The notes under the pieces were generated by a model that saw only the letters and a list, made by a program, of their open reading frames with translations, did not search any database and was not told the DNA's origin. A program made the translations under genes and the position numbers. This document shows, one piece after another, positions 42,652 through 51,442 of a stretch of DNA of 64,000 nucleotides; the stretch's first letter is position 1; every line of letters begins with the position of its first letter. The stretch lies in NCBI GenBank assembly GCA_964636985.1, contig CAZWSX010000004.1, positions 344,556-408,555 on the forward strand, given 5' to 3'. This DNA comes from CAZWSX01 sp964636985. Its GTDB lineage: Bacteria; Planctomycetota; Planctomycetia; Pirellulales; Pirellulaceae.

Positions 42652-42812
42652 TTTGTTTTCACCTTGAATTGCGCATCCGCAAGGCAGATAAATCTGGCAA
42701 GCAGGTGCAACTTGCGGAGGAGCCGATCGATCCTAAGTCGGCTGTGGGGCGTTCCGCTCGCCGAATTGGTGATTGCGAAGCAGGAATAACGCGACTGCCG
42801 CGTGAGCCGCTT

Positions 42813-42833
42813 CAAAAGACGTTTCGTCTTTTG
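42813..42833 (+). terminator. Possible terminator hairpin before the second cytochrome gene
   Basis: CAAAAGACG (42813-42821), loop TTT, CGTCTTTTG (42825-42833) is a perfect 9-bp inverted repeat with an A-run on one side and a T-run on the other. The short GC core makes a weak, possibly bidirectional terminator for the gene ending at 42651. It lies in a 260 bp spacer with no gene. Confidence 0.4.
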
Positions 42834-42911
42834 CTCGCGAATGGGACATCCGCGACCTTCGTGGTACTCTGGTAAGAGTGTCACTTCTTGGTGCTCGGGA
42901 AAGTTGTGGTC

Positions 42912-45248
42912 ATGGCGTTGCGGGGTCGTTGTTGCGCGACTGCGGCGATCGTCGCCGCACTGTTAACTGCGCATTCTCTTCGTGCTGCCGACTCCGCGGC
43001 CCGCGAGAGCGAATTCCAAACGACGGTTCGCCCGCTCTTAGCCAAATATTGTTACGAGTGTCACGGGAACGAATCGCCTGCAGCCGATCTGGGCCTCGTC
43101 AACTTCGACAGCGCCAAAAAGATTCTCATCGGGCGTCAGAAGTGGCAGCGTGTGACCCAGCACCTTGCTGCCGGATCGATGCCCCCTCCCGAGTCGCCGC
43201 AACCCACGGCGAACGAGCGCGAATTGTTAACCGCGTTCGTCGCGTCCACCTTGAACGACATCGATTGCGTCCGCTCGCCTAATCCGGGACGCGTGACGCT
43301 GCGGCGGCTCAATCGCACCGAGTATCGCAACACGATTCAAGATCTGCTGGGAGTCGACTACGAACCCGCCGCCAGTTTCCCAGCCGACGACGTGGGATAT
43401 GGTTTCGACAACATCGGCGACGTGCTTTCGCTCCCGCCGCTTTTGATGGAAAAATATCTCACCGCGGCAGAAGAGATTTCGCAAAAAGCCATCGCCATTC
43501 GGCCAGCCGTTTTGGCGATCGAAAAGCGCGTCTACGGCGGCAATCTTGAAGGGAACAACGGAAAGGCCGGCGCGACGGGCGGAATTCTGGTGAGCAAGGG
43601 AGACATGTCCAGCACCGTCAAAGTCGACGAAGCCGGGCTGTACGAGCTAACCATATCCGCCGAAGGCGACCAGGCAGGGCCCGAACCGGTGAAGATGTCA
43701 GTGCTCCTCGACGGCAAGGAGATCGAGCGATTCAACGTTAAAGCCTTGCGAGGCAAGCCAAAAGAGTTTGTCATCAAGCGGCGACTGAAACCAGGCAACC
43801 GAAAAATCGGCGTCGGTTTCCTCAACGACTTCTACAACAAACAGTTGCCCGAGGGGAAGCAGGATCGCAACCTGATCGTCAACTTCGTCGAAGTGCGTGG
43901 TCCGATCGACGCCAAGCCCAAGGCGCTGCCGGAATCGCATAAACGGATCTTCGTGGCCATGCCCGATGGCAAGATGACGACCAAGCAAGCCGGCGAAAAG
44001 GTGTTGCTGCGATTGGCCAGCCGGGCATTTCGCCGTCCTGCGACCAGTGAAGAGGTTGCCCGCTTCGTCGCACTTTCGGAATCGGCCATCAAAGAAGGCG
44101 ACAGCTTCGAGGAGTCGATCCAGTACGCCATGCAGGCGATTTTGTGTTCGCCTCACTTCCTGTTCAAAGTCGAAATCGATCCGCGCCCTGCGATGGAAGC
44201 GGACAGGCCTGGCCCTGTGGGCGACTTTGAGTTGGCCGTACGACTGGCATATTTCCTTTGGAGCAGCATGCCCGACGATACGCTGTTGCAACTCGGACGA
44301 AAGAACGGCCTGCGCAACCGCGAGGAGCTTTCTCGCCAGGTTGAGCGGATGATCGCCGACGAGCGCGCGTCCGCCCTCACCAAAAACTTCGCCGGCCAAT
44401 GGCTGGAACTCCGCAGCCTCGAAATTCGCACGCCTGATCCGGCGACGTACTCGAACTACAAAACAAGTCTCAAGCGTTCGATGCGCATCGAAACGGAAAT
44501 GTTCTTCGAGGCGATCATGCGCGAGAACCGCAGTCTCCTCGACTTGATCGACGCTGACTTCACGTTTGTCGACGAAGGACTGGCGAAGCTCTACGACTTG
44601 CCGCCACCATCGAAACCGGGCTTTCATCGCGTCTCGCTGAATGGAACCGACCGCGGGGGAATTCTGACGCAGGCCAGCGTGCTAACGATCACTTCGAACC
44701 CCACGCGGACGTCGCCGGTAAAACGCGGCAAGTGGATTCTGCAAAACCTGCTCAACGATCCTCCGCCCCCTGCCCCGCCGAATGTTCCGGAACTCGCCAA
44801 CGGAGAAAAAGGCCCGCTAGCCGGAACGCTTCGTCAGCGGATGGAGCAACACCGCGTCAATCCAGTTTGCGCCAGCTGCCACCAGCGGATGGACCCGCTC
44901 GGCTTTGCCCTGGAAAACTTCGACGGCGTCGGCTCGTGGCGGACAATCGACGGCAAAGACCCGATCGATCCGAGCGGCGAGTTGCCTACTGGCGAAAAAG
45001 TAGCGGGGCCGCGCGAGCTCAAGCGGCTGATCGTCAATCAGAAGAAGGAGCAGTTCGTCCGCTGCGTTACCGAAAAGATGCTGACCTACGCCTTGGGGCG
45101 TGGGCTTGAATACTACGACAAGTGCGCGATCGATAAGATCGTCGCGGCAGTCGAAAAGGACGGATATAAGTTTAACGCACTCGTGCGCGAGATCGTTTTG
45201 AGCGAGCCGTTCCATAAACGCGGAACGGCCGAACAGGAATCGGAGTGA
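42912..45248 (+). CDS. Planctomycete c-type cytochrome, DUF1587/1595/1592/1588/1585, with inserted beta-domain
   Basis: 778 residues from the ATG at 42912 (TTG and GTG starts lie up to 24 bp upstream). Signal peptide (about 1-26), haem site CYECH (C47, C50, H51), DUF1587 region (LRRLNRTEYRNTIQDLLGVD), then a segment of about 100 residues resembling a beta-sandwich carbohydrate-binding module (VDEAGLYELTISAEGDQAG, NRKIGVGFLNDFYN), followed by DUF1595/DUF1592 (FELAVRLAYFLWSSMPDDTL), DUF1588 with CASCH and DUF1585 (LGRGLEYYDKCAIDKI). Compared with the copy at 4914-7904 it has this inserted domain and is about 220 residues shorter. Followed 9 bp later by a DUF1552 gene. The inserted module hints at a polysaccharide substrate. 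Confidence 0.93.
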   Translation: MALRGRCCATAAIVAALLTAHSLRAADSAARESEFQTTVRPLLAKYCYECHGNESPAADLGLVNFDSAKKILIGRQKWQRVTQHLAAGSMPPPESPQPTANERELLTAFVASTLNDIDCVRSPNPGRVTLRRLNRTEYRNTIQDLLGVDYEPAASFPADDVGYGFDNIGDVLSLPPLLMEKYLTAAEEISQKAIAIRPAVLAIEKRVYGGNLEGNNGKAGATGGILVSKGDMSSTVKVDEAGLYELTISAEGDQAGPEPVKMSVLLDGKEIERFNVKALRGKPKEFVIKRRLKPGNRKIGVGFLNDFYNKQLPEGKQDRNLIVNFVEVRGPIDAKPKALPESHKRIFVAMPDGKMTTKQAGEKVLLRLASRAFRRPATSEEVARFVALSESAIKEGDSFEESIQYAMQAILCSPHFLFKVEIDPRPAMEADRPGPVGDFELAVRLAYFLWSSMPDDTLLQLGRKNGLRNREELSRQVERMIADERASALTKNFAGQWLELRSLEIRTPDPATYSNYKTSLKRSMRIETEMFFEAIMRENRSLLDLIDADFTFVDEGLAKLYDLPPPSKPGFHRVSLNGTDRGGILTQASVLTITSNPTRTSPVKRGKWILQNLLNDPPPPAPPNVPELANGEKGPLAGTLRQRMEQHRVNPVCASCHQRMDPLGFALENFDGVGSWRTIDGKDPIDPSGELPTGEKVAGPRELKRLIVNQKKEQFVRCVTEKMLTYALGRGLEYYDKCAIDKIVAAVEKDGYKFNALVREIVLSEPFHKRGTAEQESE

Positions 45249-45257
45249 AGTTTGTCT

Positions 45258-46595
45258 ATGTCTCATCAGCTTTCTCGCCGGACGATTTTGCGCAGTCTCG
45301 GCGTTGGCATTGCTCTCCCCTGGCTGGAAGCGATGTCGGGGCGGACTGCTTCCGCGGCCGAGGAAAAACCACCGGTCCGGATGGGATTTTTCTACGTCCC
45401 CAACGGCGCTCATATGCCCGACTGGACGCCCGACGTCGAAGGAGCCAAGTTCCAGCTCAAACCCACGATGGAATCGCTGGCAAAGCACAAAGAAAAACTA
45501 CTTGTTCTTTCGGGGCTGACGCTCGATGGCGCTCGCGCTCACAAGGATGGAGCGGGCGATCATGCCCGTAGCGCCGCCGCGTTTTTGACAACCTCGCATC
45601 CGCGAAAGACCGACGGCGCCAACATCGAAGCTGGCGTCTCGGTCGACCAGGTCGCCGCCGAAGCGGTCGGCAAATTCACCCGCTTCAAGTCGCTCGAACT
45701 CGGTTGCGAACAAAGTGCCACCGCCGGAAACTGCGACTCGGGCTACAGCTGCGCCTACACGAGCAACGCCAGTTGGCGAACGCCGAATACGCCCGTATCA
45801 AAAGAAATCGATCCGCGGGCCTTGTTCGACCGCCTCTTCGGCGGCGCCGACGGCCGCGAAGGAACGATCGCCCAAAGCCGCAAAGAACGGCGCCGCAAGA
45901 GCATTCTCGACTTCGTCGCCGAGGATGCGGCGGCGCTGCGAAAGAAACTTGGCGCCGCAGATCAGCGAAAGGTCGACGAATATCTATACGCTGTTCGCGA
46001 CATCGAGCAGCGTCTCGGCGCGACCGATCGTTTGCAGGAAATCGAAAAGAACGTCGAGGACTTTCCCCGCCCGGCAGGCGTTCCGGCCGACTACGCCGAA
46101 CACATCCGCTTGATGTTCGATCTGATCGCTCTCGCGCTACAGACCGATTCGTCGCGGATCATTACGTTCATGTACACCAACGAAGGTTCGAATCGCAGTT
46201 ATCCGAACCTCGACGTTCGCGACGGCCATCACGACTTATCGCATCACGGCAAGAGCGGCGACAAGCAAGCCAAGGTCGCGAAAATCAATCGCTTTCACAT
46301 GGACCAGTTCGGCTACCTCGTCGATAAACTCGCCGCTGTGAAAGAAGGCAACGGCACGCTGCTAGATAATTGCATGCTGGTTTACGGCAGTGGAATCTCC
46401 GATGGCGATGCGCACAACCACGACGACTTGCCGATTGTCGTGGCCGGCCGCGGAGGCGGTGCCTTCCGAACCGGTCGGCACGTCCGGTTTCCCAAAGAAA
46501 CGCCGCTGGCGAATCTCTATGTCACCATGCTCCAGCAAATGAGCGTCAAGGCCGCGGCCTTTGGCGACAGTACGGGCAAGCTGGAAGGGCTTTGA
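45258..46595 (+). CDS. DUF1552 protein, Tat-exported (second copy)
   Basis: 445 residues from the ATG at 45258; a TTG lies two codons upstream. Twin-arginine signal SRRTILRSLGVGIALPWLEAM. Matches the copy at 7901-9247 in all family blocks (MGFFYVPNGAHMPDW, LRLMFDLIALALQTDSSRI-like, LDVRDGHHDLSHHGKSG, LLDNCMLVYGSGISDGDAH). Its partner is the DUF1592 cytochrome 9 bp upstream. Role unknown. Confidence 0.92.
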   Translation: MSHQLSRRTILRSLGVGIALPWLEAMSGRTASAAEEKPPVRMGFFYVPNGAHMPDWTPDVEGAKFQLKPTMESLAKHKEKLLVLSGLTLDGARAHKDGAGDHARSAAAFLTTSHPRKTDGANIEAGVSVDQVAAEAVGKFTRFKSLELGCEQSATAGNCDSGYSCAYTSNASWRTPNTPVSKEIDPRALFDRLFGGADGREGTIAQSRKERRRKSILDFVAEDAAALRKKLGAADQRKVDEYLYAVRDIEQRLGATDRLQEIEKNVEDFPRPAGVPADYAEHIRLMFDLIALALQTDSSRIITFMYTNEGSNRSYPNLDVRDGHHDLSHHGKSGDKQAKVAKINRFHMDQFGYLVDKLAAVKEGNGTLLDNCMLVYGSGISDGDAHNHDDLPIVVAGRGGGAFRTGRHVRFPKETPLANLYVTMLQQMSVKAAAFGDSTGKLEGL

Positions 46596-46602
46596 TCGAC
46601 CG

Positions 46603-47442
46603 CTATTTGAGTTGATAAAACTTGACGGCCGTCTCCCCGAAAATGGCGGCCTTCTCGGCAGCCGATAAATTGCCAACGCACTCTCTCAGCGCGCCGATGA
46701 CTCGCTCGTAGCTGCCTGCCAATTCGCATACGGGCCAATCGCTGCCGTACATTAATCGGCTGGGCCCAAACGCCTCGAGTGCGATGTCGACATAAGGTTT
46801 CAAGTTGCTCGGTTTCCAAGTCCGATGATCCGCCTCGGTAACCATGCCCGAGAGCTTGCACCAGACGTTGGGGAACGTCGCCGCCGCGCGGAAGTTAGCT
46901 TCCCAATCGTCGAAGGCCTGGTCCTTGATCCGCGGCTTGGCTAGGTGGTCGATCACCAGCGGCAACTCGGGGAATCGCTTCGCGACCGTCGCCGCATGCT
47001 TGAGATGCTTGACATAAAACAGCAAGTCGTAGGGAACGCGATGGCGCTGGAGGACCGCCAGTCCCTTCAGGACGGCTGGGCGGACAATCCAATCGTCGTC
47101 TGGTTCATCTTGGACGACATGGCGAACGCCGACGAACTTTGGGTTGCCAACGAACTCCTCCAACTGCCGCTCGCAGTCAGCCGACTGCAAATCGACCCAT
47201 CCCACCACGCCGGCGATAAAATCGTGCTGCGCGGCCAGCGACAATATCCACCGCGTTTCCTCGACGTTGTGCTGCGTTTGGACGAAAACCGAGCGGTCGA
47301 CGCCGGTCGATTGGAGGAGTGGGGCAAGATGCTCGGGCAAGTAGTCGCGTCGAATGGCCGCGACGGGGGGCTCGTTGAGCCATTCATACCCAAAACGGCC
47401 CAGTTGCCAGAAGTGGTGATGAGCATCGATCACAAGCGACAT
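46603..47442 (-). CDS. Amidohydrolase-2 family hydrolase (lactonase-like)
   Basis: 279 residues. It begins with IDAHHHFWQ (metal-binding HxH region), then GVVGWVDLQSADCERQL, GVRHVVQDEPDDDWI, PLVIDHLAKPRI, VWCKLSGMVTEADHR and MYGSDWPVCEL at the end. This is the pattern of metal-dependent amidohydrolase_2 enzymes, close to L-fucono-1,5-lactonases and 2-pyrone-dicarboxylate lactonases. Substrate unknown, perhaps a sugar lactone. It is convergent with the DUF1552 gene (7 bp between stops). Confidence 0.9.
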   Translation of the reverse strand: MSLVIDAHHHFWQLGRFGYEWLNEPPVAAIRRDYLPEHLAPLLQSTGVDRSVFVQTQHNVEETRWILSLAAQHDFIAGVVGWVDLQSADCERQLEEFVGNPKFVGVRHVVQDEPDDDWIVRPAVLKGLAVLQRHRVPYDLLFYVKHLKHAATVAKRFPELPLVIDHLAKPRIKDQAFDDWEANFRAAATFPNVWCKLSGMVTEADHRTWKPSNLKPYVDIALEAFGPSRLMYGSDWPVCELAGSYERVIGALRECVGNLSAAEKAAIFGETAVKFYQLK

Positions 47443-48170
47443 CGGAAAGCCCGCGCAGGTGGAAAACGGTAGAATTTAGCGTGAAGTTCCGGCCCTGCGT
47501 CTGCCAATTCTGTGAAAATTCCCACCCCACAGCGATTGGACGGCGCCTCGCTATAGCCAAGGCTGTGGAAATCAGTACATTTTGGTTGCAGGACTGTGGG
47601 CTCTCTCGCCCCGGATGATTGGTTCGGTCGACAAAAGTACACCCCAAAGGTACATCGAAGCCCCGCCCCGTTGCTGGTCGCCCTTTATGACGGCGATCAC
47701 TCTGTGAGTTCAGGCTGGATGCCGACGAACGCGATTCCGTGTGAGTGCCGCCAACCAACCGCGTCAATGATCGCGTCGTTGGGTGTTGTCGCGGCGAGAA
47801 TTCCCGCCTGACCGTATTTATCGAATTTGTTCGCGAACGGCCGGTCTCGTCATGGACTTCGCTCGGTCAACCTTAGCCCCCTCATTTGCACCCCCTATGG
47901 TGCTTGGGGCCTCGACCGCGCACATGGCCACTCCGGATTGCTTCGCCACCCCTCAACCCGGCGTTGAAGTAGGCCCCTATTGGCCACTCGCCGCGGCTCA
48001 TCTGGTGAGGACGCTCGGCTCTGCCACGTTCAGGCCCTCGCATGGCAACCCCAGCCGGTTGCTTCGATTGCGATGGGATGCCTGCGGCAAGCAGTCGATG
48101 CCACATTGCCGCACAAACAGATGGGCCGTTGGCCAAAAACCTTCGCGCCACCACTCGAACAAGAGAGCAC
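47443..48170. other. Long leader region upstream of RNase E/G
   Basis: 728 bp between the divergent amidohydrolase and the RNase E/G gene. The open frames here (e.g. near 47783-48232) have no protein-like similarity and unusual composition, so no gene is called. In enterobacteria the rne leader is long and controls its own decay; a long leader could exist here too, but I see no specific conserved element. Confidence 0.5.
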
Positions 48171-49925
48171 ATGAAGAAGGAAATTTTGATCAACGTCGCC
48201 CAACCCGAGGAATGCCGCATCGCCATCATTGAGGATGGCAGCCTCGAGGAACTTTATATCGAGCGGGCGAGTCAAGACAACTACGTCGGAAACATCTACA
48301 AAGGTCGCATCGTCAATCTTGAGCCGAGCATCCAGGCGGCGTTCGTCGATTTCGGCGTTGGTCGCAACGGCTTCCTCCACATCAGCGACGTGGAACCGCA
48401 GTACTTTCGCCAAGGCGGATTCGATCCTAGCGAGCCAATCGACGTTCGCGGTCGCCACGGCGATATCGACGTCGGCGACGACGAACCAGAAGAGCACCAC
48501 GACGATGAAGGTGCCGACGAAGAAACAGTCGAAGCACCTCGAACCGAGCGCAGCGAACGCGGAGATCGTGGCGACAGAGGCGATCGAGGAGACCGTGGCG
48601 ATCGGGGTCGGCGTGGTGGTGGACGCGGAGGTGATCGCCGTCCCCAGCGCAGGCAGCGCCCTGGCGCTCGCCCCCGCGTGAAGCCGCCGATCCAGGAGAT
48701 CTTCCGTCGCGGCGACGAGGTTCTCGTCCAGGTGATCAAAGAAGGGATCGGGACCAAGGGCCCTACCCTTTCGACCTACATCAGCATTCCCGGACGCTAC
48801 CTGGTGCTCATGCCGGCGCTGGGACGCGTGGGCGTCTCGCGCAAGATCGAAGACGACGATGCCCGCCGCAAGCTCCGGCAAATCATGCTCGATCTGAATC
48901 CGCCTAAGGGGCTCGGCTTCATCGTCCGCACGGCCGGCCAAGGCCGGCAGCGCAAAGACCTATCGCGCGACATGGCGTACCTGCTGCGGCTGTGGAAGGC
49001 CATCGTCCGTCGCCTGAAAAATCAGGAAGGCCCCGGGACGATCTACGAAGAAAGCGACATGATCATCCGCACGATCCGCGACATTTTCACCGCGGACGTG
49101 GATGCCATTCATATCGATAATGCCGAGGCATTCGAACGGGCAATGGAGTTTCTCAAGCTCGTGATGCCGCGCTATGTCGACCGCATTCACTTTTACGATG
49201 GGCGCGAACCGCTATTCCACAAGTATCGCCTGGAGCGGGAAATCGCCACCATTTACCAGCGAAAAGTCCCGCTGCGTGAGGGTGGGTCGATTGTGATCGA
49301 CCAAACCGAAGCGCTTGTCGCGATCGACGTGAACAGCGGCAATTTCCGTCGTGAAGACAACGCTGAGGAAACTGCCTTCCAGCTCAACGTCGCGGCCGCC
49401 AAAGAGATCGCCCGACAGCTTCGACTGCGCGACATGGGTGGCGTGATCGTCAACGACTTCATCGATATGAAGCGCGAGCGTCACCGCCGCGGCGTCGAAC
49501 GAGCATTGCTCGAGGCACTCCGTCGAGACAAGGCTCGCACCAAAATCTTGCGGACAAGCCCGTTCGGCTTGATCGAAATGACGCGTCAGCGGATTCGCCC
49601 CAGCGTCAAGCGAAGCGTGTACGGCGATTGCCCCTGTTGCACCGGCCGCGGACTGGTGAAGACGCCCGAGAGCATGGCGATCGAAGTCGTCCGCATGCTG
49701 ATGCTGGCAAGCCAACTCCCCAAGGTCGCTACGGTTAAAGTTCGCGTGAGCCAAGAAGTGGCCGCGTACTTGAACAACCGCAAGCGAAAAGAGATCACGC
49801 ACCTCGAAGATGAGGCCAACTTGCAGGTTCTGGTGTTGGGAAGCGATACGCTTTACCCTGAGCACCTGGAAGTCGAGTGCCGCGACGCAGGCGGGCGAGA
49901 AATCCCCATGCCCGAAATGGCTTAG
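48171..49925 (+). CDS. rng: Ribonuclease E/G with Arg/Gly/Asp-rich insertion in the S1 domain
   Basis: 584 residues from the ATG at 48171 (MKKEILINVAQPEECRIAII). The S1 RNA-binding domain starts with NYVGNIYKGRIVNLEPSIQA, but after HISDVEP (about 70-76) it is interrupted by an acidic stretch (about 96-122) and RGD repeats with a Gly/Arg run (about 130-156), and resumes at EIFRRGDEVLVQVIKEGIG. The catalytic domain has the metal-binding D386 (VAIDVNSG) and D429 (IVNDFIDM); the zinc-link motif CPCCTGRG (C487, C490) is present. It processes rRNA and degrades mRNA. Insertions at this site occur in several phyla; this RGD-rich version may add RNA or protein binding. The C-terminal degradosome scaffold of E. 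coli RNase E is missing. Confidence 0.95.
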   Translation: MKKEILINVAQPEECRIAIIEDGSLEELYIERASQDNYVGNIYKGRIVNLEPSIQAAFVDFGVGRNGFLHISDVEPQYFRQGGFDPSEPIDVRGRHGDIDVGDDEPEEHHDDEGADEETVEAPRTERSERGDRGDRGDRGDRGDRGRRGGGRGGDRRPQRRQRPGARPRVKPPIQEIFRRGDEVLVQVIKEGIGTKGPTLSTYISIPGRYLVLMPALGRVGVSRKIEDDDARRKLRQIMLDLNPPKGLGFIVRTAGQGRQRKDLSRDMAYLLRLWKAIVRRLKNQEGPGTIYEESDMIIRTIRDIFTADVDAIHIDNAEAFERAMEFLKLVMPRYVDRIHFYDGREPLFHKYRLEREIATIYQRKVPLREGGSIVIDQTEALVAIDVNSGNFRREDNAEETAFQLNVAAAKEIARQLRLRDMGGVIVNDFIDMKRERHRRGVERALLEALRRDKARTKILRTSPFGLIEMTRQRIRPSVKRSVYGDCPCCTGRGLVKTPESMAIEVVRMLMLASQLPKVATVKVRVSQEVAAYLNNRKRKEITHLEDEANLQVLVLGSDTLYPEHLEVECRDAGGREIPMPEMA

Positions 49926-49936
49926 GGCGAAGTTTT

Positions 49937-50015
49937 CCGTAGCCGCACTCGCCAAGAGTGCGGTGGCCCTGGAGTAAATGCCGCGCGTTCCACGTTCTGG
50001 CGAACGCGGCTACGG
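49937..50015. repeat. Nested inverted repeat between convergent genes
   Basis: CCGTAGCCGC (49937-49946) and GCGGCTACGG (50006-50015) are perfect 10-bp complements. Inside lie two more perfect hairpins: GCACTC/GAGTGC (49945-49961) and GCGTTC/GAACGC (49985-50007). The whole could fold as a three-way cruciform. It lies between the RNase E/G stop (49925) and the DUF1501 stop (50021). It resembles REP-like intergenic elements and may end transcription from both sides. Confidence 0.7.
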
Positions 50016-50020
50016 GCCCA

Positions 50021-51436
50021 TTACGCCAGCAACTTGGTTATCACTTCACCTGCCACGTCGGTAAGGCGAAACGGCCGCCCGTTGTGCTGGTAAGTTAGCC
50101 GCAAGTGATCTAGCCCCAGCAGGTGCAGCATGGTGGCATGCAGATCGTGGACGGTGGCCCGGTCGACAGCCGCCTTGTAGCCGATTTCGTCCGTTTCGCC
50201 GTAGCTGGTTCCGCCTTTCACCCCTGCGCCGGCCAGCCACGCCATGAAGCCTTGCGGGTTGTGATCGCGCCCGTCCTTGCCTTGCGAGACGGGCATGCGG
50301 CCGAACTCGCCACCCCAGATCACCAGCGTCGATTCGAGCAAGCCACGCTGTTGCAGGTCATCGAGCAGGCCTGCGATAGGAACGTCGGTCGCCAGGCAGT
50401 GCTCGCTGTGGTTGGCCGTCAGATTGCTGTGGGCGTCCCATTCGCCATCGCTGTAAACCTGCACAAAGCGCACGCCGCTTTCGACAAGCCGGCGGGCGAG
50501 CAAGCACTTCGAACCATACGATTGGGTCTCCTTCCGGTCGAGGCCGTAGGCTTTTCGCGTGGCTTCGGTCTCACGAGAGAAGTCGATCATGTCGGCGGCC
50601 TCCGACTGCATCCGATAGGCGAGTTCGAAAGATTGAATGCGACCCAGCAACTCGGCTTCGCCAGGCCGCTCTTCCAAGTGCTTCGCGTTGAGTTCACCTA
50701 GCAGATCAAGCTGCCGACGTTGATCGTCCGCCGAGACGTCGGCCGGCCGCTTGAGATTGACGACAGGGTTCCCTTGCGAACGAAAGAGCGTTCCCTGGTG
50801 CGCAGCGGGAAGAAAACCGGCCGACCAGTTGAGTGGGCCGCCTTTGATCCCTTGGTTGTTTCCCAAAACGATGAAGCCCGGGAGATTTTGATTCTCGCTG
50901 CCGAGTCCGTATGTGGTCCACGCACCGGCCGAAGGGAAACCAGGGCGCGCGATCCCCGTGTTGATTTGATAAAGGGCCGGGACGTGATCGTTCGATTCGC
51001 TGTGCAGCGACTTAAGAAAAGCGAACTTGTCGACGTGCCGGGCGACGTTCGGATAGCGATCGCACACCCAGGCCCCACTTTCCCCGTATTGTTTGAAAGT
51101 GAACGGCGACTTCATCAGCGGGCCAGGATTGCCATTGAAAACGTCGATGGCAATCGTCTGGCCGTCGCGCTTGGTGAGTTCCGGCTTGGGATCGAAGGTG
51201 TCGACCGAACTTGGCGCTCCTTCCATGAACAGCCAAATCACCGACTTGGCCTTGGCCGGAAAATGCCCTGCATGCGGAGCCAGCGGATTGGTGGCACTGT
51301 CCGCTCCAAGCAAAGCATGGTCCGACAACAATTGGCTTAGTGCCAACATCCCTAAACCGCCGCCAGCGCGCGACAGAAGTTCGCGGCGGTTCAGATGTCG
51401 GGCGTAGCGTCCACAATGAGTGTGTGCTGGGGACAT
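50021..51436 (-). CDS. DUF1501 protein, Tat-exported (sulfatase-like fold)
   Basis: 471 residues. A twin-arginine motif (NRRELLSRAGGGLGMLALSQ) gives export. DUF1501 blocks: KSVIWLFMEGAPSSVDTFDPKP, HSESNDHVPALYQINTG, GSKCLLARRLVESGVRFVQVY, LVIWGGEFGRMPVSQGKDGRDH and ATVHDLHATMLHLLGLDH. The metal-binding residues typical of the alkaline-phosphatase superfamily appear in GGEFGR, GRDHNP and HDLHAT. The reaction is unknown. The DUF1553 cytochrome gene is upstream with 6 bp between, so the two form one unit. Confidence 0.92.
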   Translation of the reverse strand: MSPAHTHCGRYARHLNRRELLSRAGGGLGMLALSQLLSDHALLGADSATNPLAPHAGHFPAKAKSVIWLFMEGAPSSVDTFDPKPELTKRDGQTIAIDVFNGNPGPLMKSPFTFKQYGESGAWVCDRYPNVARHVDKFAFLKSLHSESNDHVPALYQINTGIARPGFPSAGAWTTYGLGSENQNLPGFIVLGNNQGIKGGPLNWSAGFLPAAHQGTLFRSQGNPVVNLKRPADVSADDQRRQLDLLGELNAKHLEERPGEAELLGRIQSFELAYRMQSEAADMIDFSRETEATRKAYGLDRKETQSYGSKCLLARRLVESGVRFVQVYSDGEWDAHSNLTANHSEHCLATDVPIAGLLDDLQQRGLLESTLVIWGGEFGRMPVSQGKDGRDHNPQGFMAWLAGAGVKGGTSYGETDEIGYKAAVDRATVHDLHATMLHLLGLDHLRLTYQHNGRPFRLTDVAGEVITKLLA

Positions 51437-51442
51437 GTCGAG

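Noticed and set aside
47783..48232. A 149-residue plus-strand frame upstream of RNase E/G
   Set aside because: No domain pattern, many rare residues such as Cys/His/Arg, and it overlaps the start of the RNase gene in another frame.
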